This document shows positions 3,751 to 5,034 of a stretch of 5,034 bases of DNA, in pieces. The position numbers were made by a program, and so were the translations under genes. The notes under the pieces were generated by a model. The model had not been told where the DNA came from. It did not search any database and worked only from the letters and a program-made list of their open reading frames with translations. Within the stretch, counting starts at the first letter, position 1. Each line of letters starts with the position of its first letter. This stretch comes from an uncultured Alphaproteobacteria bacterium (lineage in GTDB: Bacteria; Pseudomonadota; Alphaproteobacteria; Reyranellales; Reyranellaceae): the NCBI GenBank assembly GCA_903929895.1, contig CAIYWM010000367.1, positions 1 through 5,034 of the forward strand, given 5' to 3'.

Positions 3751-5034
3751 TGCCGTCCTCCGCCGCGATTGCCGCCACCTGCATGGCCACCGCCGCCTCC
3801 GCCGGCGCGCGCACCGCCGCCGCCGCCTCCGCCGGCGCGCGCACCACCGCCGCCGCCTCCACCAGCGCGCCCTCCACCACCTGACGGGTGCGTGGCCGCC
3901 CGCGATTGCTGCGCCCGACCACGGGCGGCCTCGCGATTGACCTGCTGCCCGTTGTTGGTGCCGCGGATCGCGCCGCCGCCGCGCGGGGCGCCGGCATGGT
4001 TCTGGAAGTTGGGATGCTGGCCGCCGGCGGCGCGATTGGTGACGTTGGGACGTTGCGCCGGGCCGCTGCCCGCCGGGCGATTGGGCAGGTTGGGGCGGGC
4101 ATTGGCCTGTCCGGCGGCGGGGCGGTTCTCGAGGCGGCCGCGGAATTCCTGGCGCTGGTCGGCGCCCGGGCGCACCTGGTTGAAGCGCTCACGGGTCGCC
4201 GGATCGCGATAGGCTACGCCCTTGCGATGGATCGGCTCGTGCTGCCAGCGACCGTTGTTGATGTTGTTGACGTTGAAGTTACGGTCGATGTTGACCGCGC
4301 GATTGACGTTCACGTTGACGTAACTGTTGCCGCGTCCCCAGTTCCAACCGCCGAAGATCGCGCCGGCGGCCGCAATGCCGACACCGAACATCAGGCCGCG
4401 CAGCAGGGCCGAGCCATAGCCGTAGCCCGGCGGTGGCGGATAATAGGTCGGCGGGTAGGCCGGGTAGGGCCACGTCCCATAGGCAGTGTTGGGATTGTAG
4501 GCCGGTACGTAAATCACTTCCGGGTTGGTCGGTGCGATGACAATGGTTCGATCGGCACCCGATCCCTGCGAGGTGACCGTCTGCTCCTTGCCGCTCTGCA
4601 GATTGCCGGCGTCGGCCGCCCTGGCGCGCAGGCGCTGGATCGAATCGGCGACATCCTGCTGCTGGGCGATCATCGCGTCGCCGACCTTCTGCATCCAGTC
4701 GAGATTGTCGCTGAGCTGGCTGATGACCTGCGGGAAGGCGACCAGCGACTTCACGCTGACGTCCCAGCTCTTGTCCTTGACGGCCGCGACGGCGGCATCG
4801 CCCTTCAGGGCCGGATTGGCCTTGGACCAGCGGGCCGCCTCGACGACCTCCAGCGGATAGCTCGCCGCCATCAGGGACTGCGCGAGCAGGGCGTCGGGAT
4901 AGAGCGCGATCGGCGCCAGCATCTGGTCGAGCTGCTCGGGCGTGAACGGCTTCTTGGCTGTGTCCTGTGACTGCGCGACTCGCGAAAGGCCGACCAGGAG
5001 CGTGGCGGCAAGGGCGGTCATCAGGCTACGACGC
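3747..5034 (-). CDS. DUF3300 family exported protein, 5' end probably beyond the window
   Basis: At least 424 residues, numbered here from the ATG at 5019-5021. That ATG has no ribosome binding site. The frame continues upstream to the window edge without a stop and adds R-R-S-L, which would give the missing charged n-region of a signal peptide (TALAATLLVGLSRVAQS). The true start is therefore probably outside. The DUF3300 domain spans about 25-200: FTPEQLDQMLAPIALYPDAL, LMAASYPLEVVEAARW, WDVSVKSLVAFPQV, LDWMQKVGDAMIAQQQDV, then NPEVIYVPAYNP and a Tyr/Pro-rich stretch (172-202). A hydrophobic segment at 204-224 could be a membrane helix. Next come an alternating Asn/Val segment (233-255), a WQHEPIHRKGVAYRDPATRE-like block, a disordered Asn/Pro/Gln/Arg region and a Gly-rich tail (380-424). 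The family's function is unknown. It overlaps DUF2950 by 4 bp, a pairing I know as recurrent in proteobacteria. Confidence 0.9.
   Translation of the reverse strand, partial: RRSLMTALAATLLVGLSRVAQSQDTAKKPFTPEQLDQMLAPIALYPDALLAQSLMAASYPLEVVEAARWSKANPALKGDAAVAAVKDKSWDVSVKSLVAFPQVISQLSDNLDWMQKVGDAMIAQQQDVADSIQRLRARAADAGNLQSGKEQTVTSQGSGADRTIVIAPTNPEVIYVPAYNPNTAYGTWPYPAYPPTYYPPPPGYGYGSALLRGLMFGVGIAAAGAIFGGWNWGRGNSYVNVNVNRAVNIDRNFNVNNINNGRWQHEPIHRKGVAYRDPATRERFNQVRPGADQRQEFRGRLENRPAAGQANARPNLPNRPAGSGPAQRPNVTNRAAGGQHPNFQNHAGAPRGGGAIRGTNNGQQVNREAARGRAQQSRAATHPSGGGGRAGGGGGGGARAGGGGGGGARAGGGGGGHAGGGNRGGGRQ
3757..3761 (-). promoter_or_regulatory. Ribosome binding site for DUF2950 inside the DUF3300 tail
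   Basis: The minus strand reads GGAGG, 6 nt before the ATG at 3748-3750, an ideal Shine-Dalgarno position. The same bases encode glycines of the DUF3300 C-terminus (GGGRQ-stop). Together with the ATGA overlap it supports translational coupling and decides the DUF2950 start. Confidence 0.75.
3791..3880 (-). repeat. Three 30-bp tandem repeats encoding the Gly-rich tail
   Basis: Units 3791-3820, 3821-3850 and 3851-3880 line up exactly in a 30-bp period. The first two differ at one base and the third differs from the second at five. Each encodes a ten-residue unit of the type A-R-A-G-G-G-G-G-G-G in the DUF3300 tail, without breaking the frame. Such GC-rich tandem units can gain or lose copies by slippage, so the tail length may vary among strains (inference). 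Each unit contains a GGAGG on the minus strand. Confidence 0.85.

Noticed and set aside
3365..4192. 275-codon minus-strand frame overlapping DUF3300 and DUF2950 in another frame
   Set aside because: The translation is Ala/Arg/Pro-biased and follows the base composition of the Gly-rich tail; both overlapping genes are clear family members.
3888..4970. 360-codon plus-strand open frame opposite DUF3300
   Set aside because: The protein is a low-complexity Val/Asp/Arg-rich shadow of the DUF3300 codons, with no ribosome binding site or domain.

Overview
The window is about 5 kb of dense, GC-rich bacterial chromosome. It carries five protein-coding genes on both strands and no RNA genes, transposases, phage genes or CRISPR array. 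Codon use is strongly GC-biased. Four of the five products look exported, and the gene content (atypical SDR, DUF2950, DUF3300) suits a proteobacterium. The two interspersed palindromic repeats resemble, from memory only, the 'CCTCATCCTGAGGAGC...GTCTCGAAGGATG' repeats of soil and freshwater Alphaproteobacteria (Bradyrhizobium/Reyranella-like genomes). I therefore favour Alphaproteobacteria but cannot name a genus.

Layout, left to right. (1) 36-169: first copy of a palindromic, BIME-like repeat, which runs into the stop codon of the next gene. (2) 165-1031, minus: NAD(P)-binding atypical SDR protein of the YeeZ-like type. (3) 1032-1067: a 36-bp divergent gap. (4) 1068-1928, plus: exported tetratricopeptide-repeat protein. 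(5) 1963-2610, plus: small exported protein of unknown family with a proline-rich N-terminal linker and two cysteines. (6) 2611-2817: intergenic region between convergent genes, with a compound stem-loop after the plus-strand pair and then the second repeat copy. (7) 2818-3750, minus: DUF2950 protein. (8) 3747 to the right edge, minus: DUF3300 protein with a Gly/Asn-rich tail. Its reading frame is still open at the window end, so its true start probably lies outside.

The genes form three transcription groups: the SDR gene alone, the TPR gene plus the unknown secreted gene (34 bp apart), and DUF3300 followed by DUF2950 (ATGA overlap with a good ribosome binding site inside the upstream gene). 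The DUF3300-DUF2950 pair is a recurrent neighbourhood in my knowledge of proteobacteria, but neither family has an established function. Both proteins have export signals, so the pair probably works in the cell envelope or periplasm.

The most interesting non-coding signal is the repeat. Two colinear copies, exactly 2640 bp apart, lie at the 3' ends of the two minus-strand transcription units in the same orientation. Three of the differences between them turn G-C pairs into G-U pairs when the element is read as minus-strand RNA, so folding is kept on that strand and broken on the other. I found no clear new defence or metabolic system; the repeat element and the coupled secreted DUF pair are the leads worth following.
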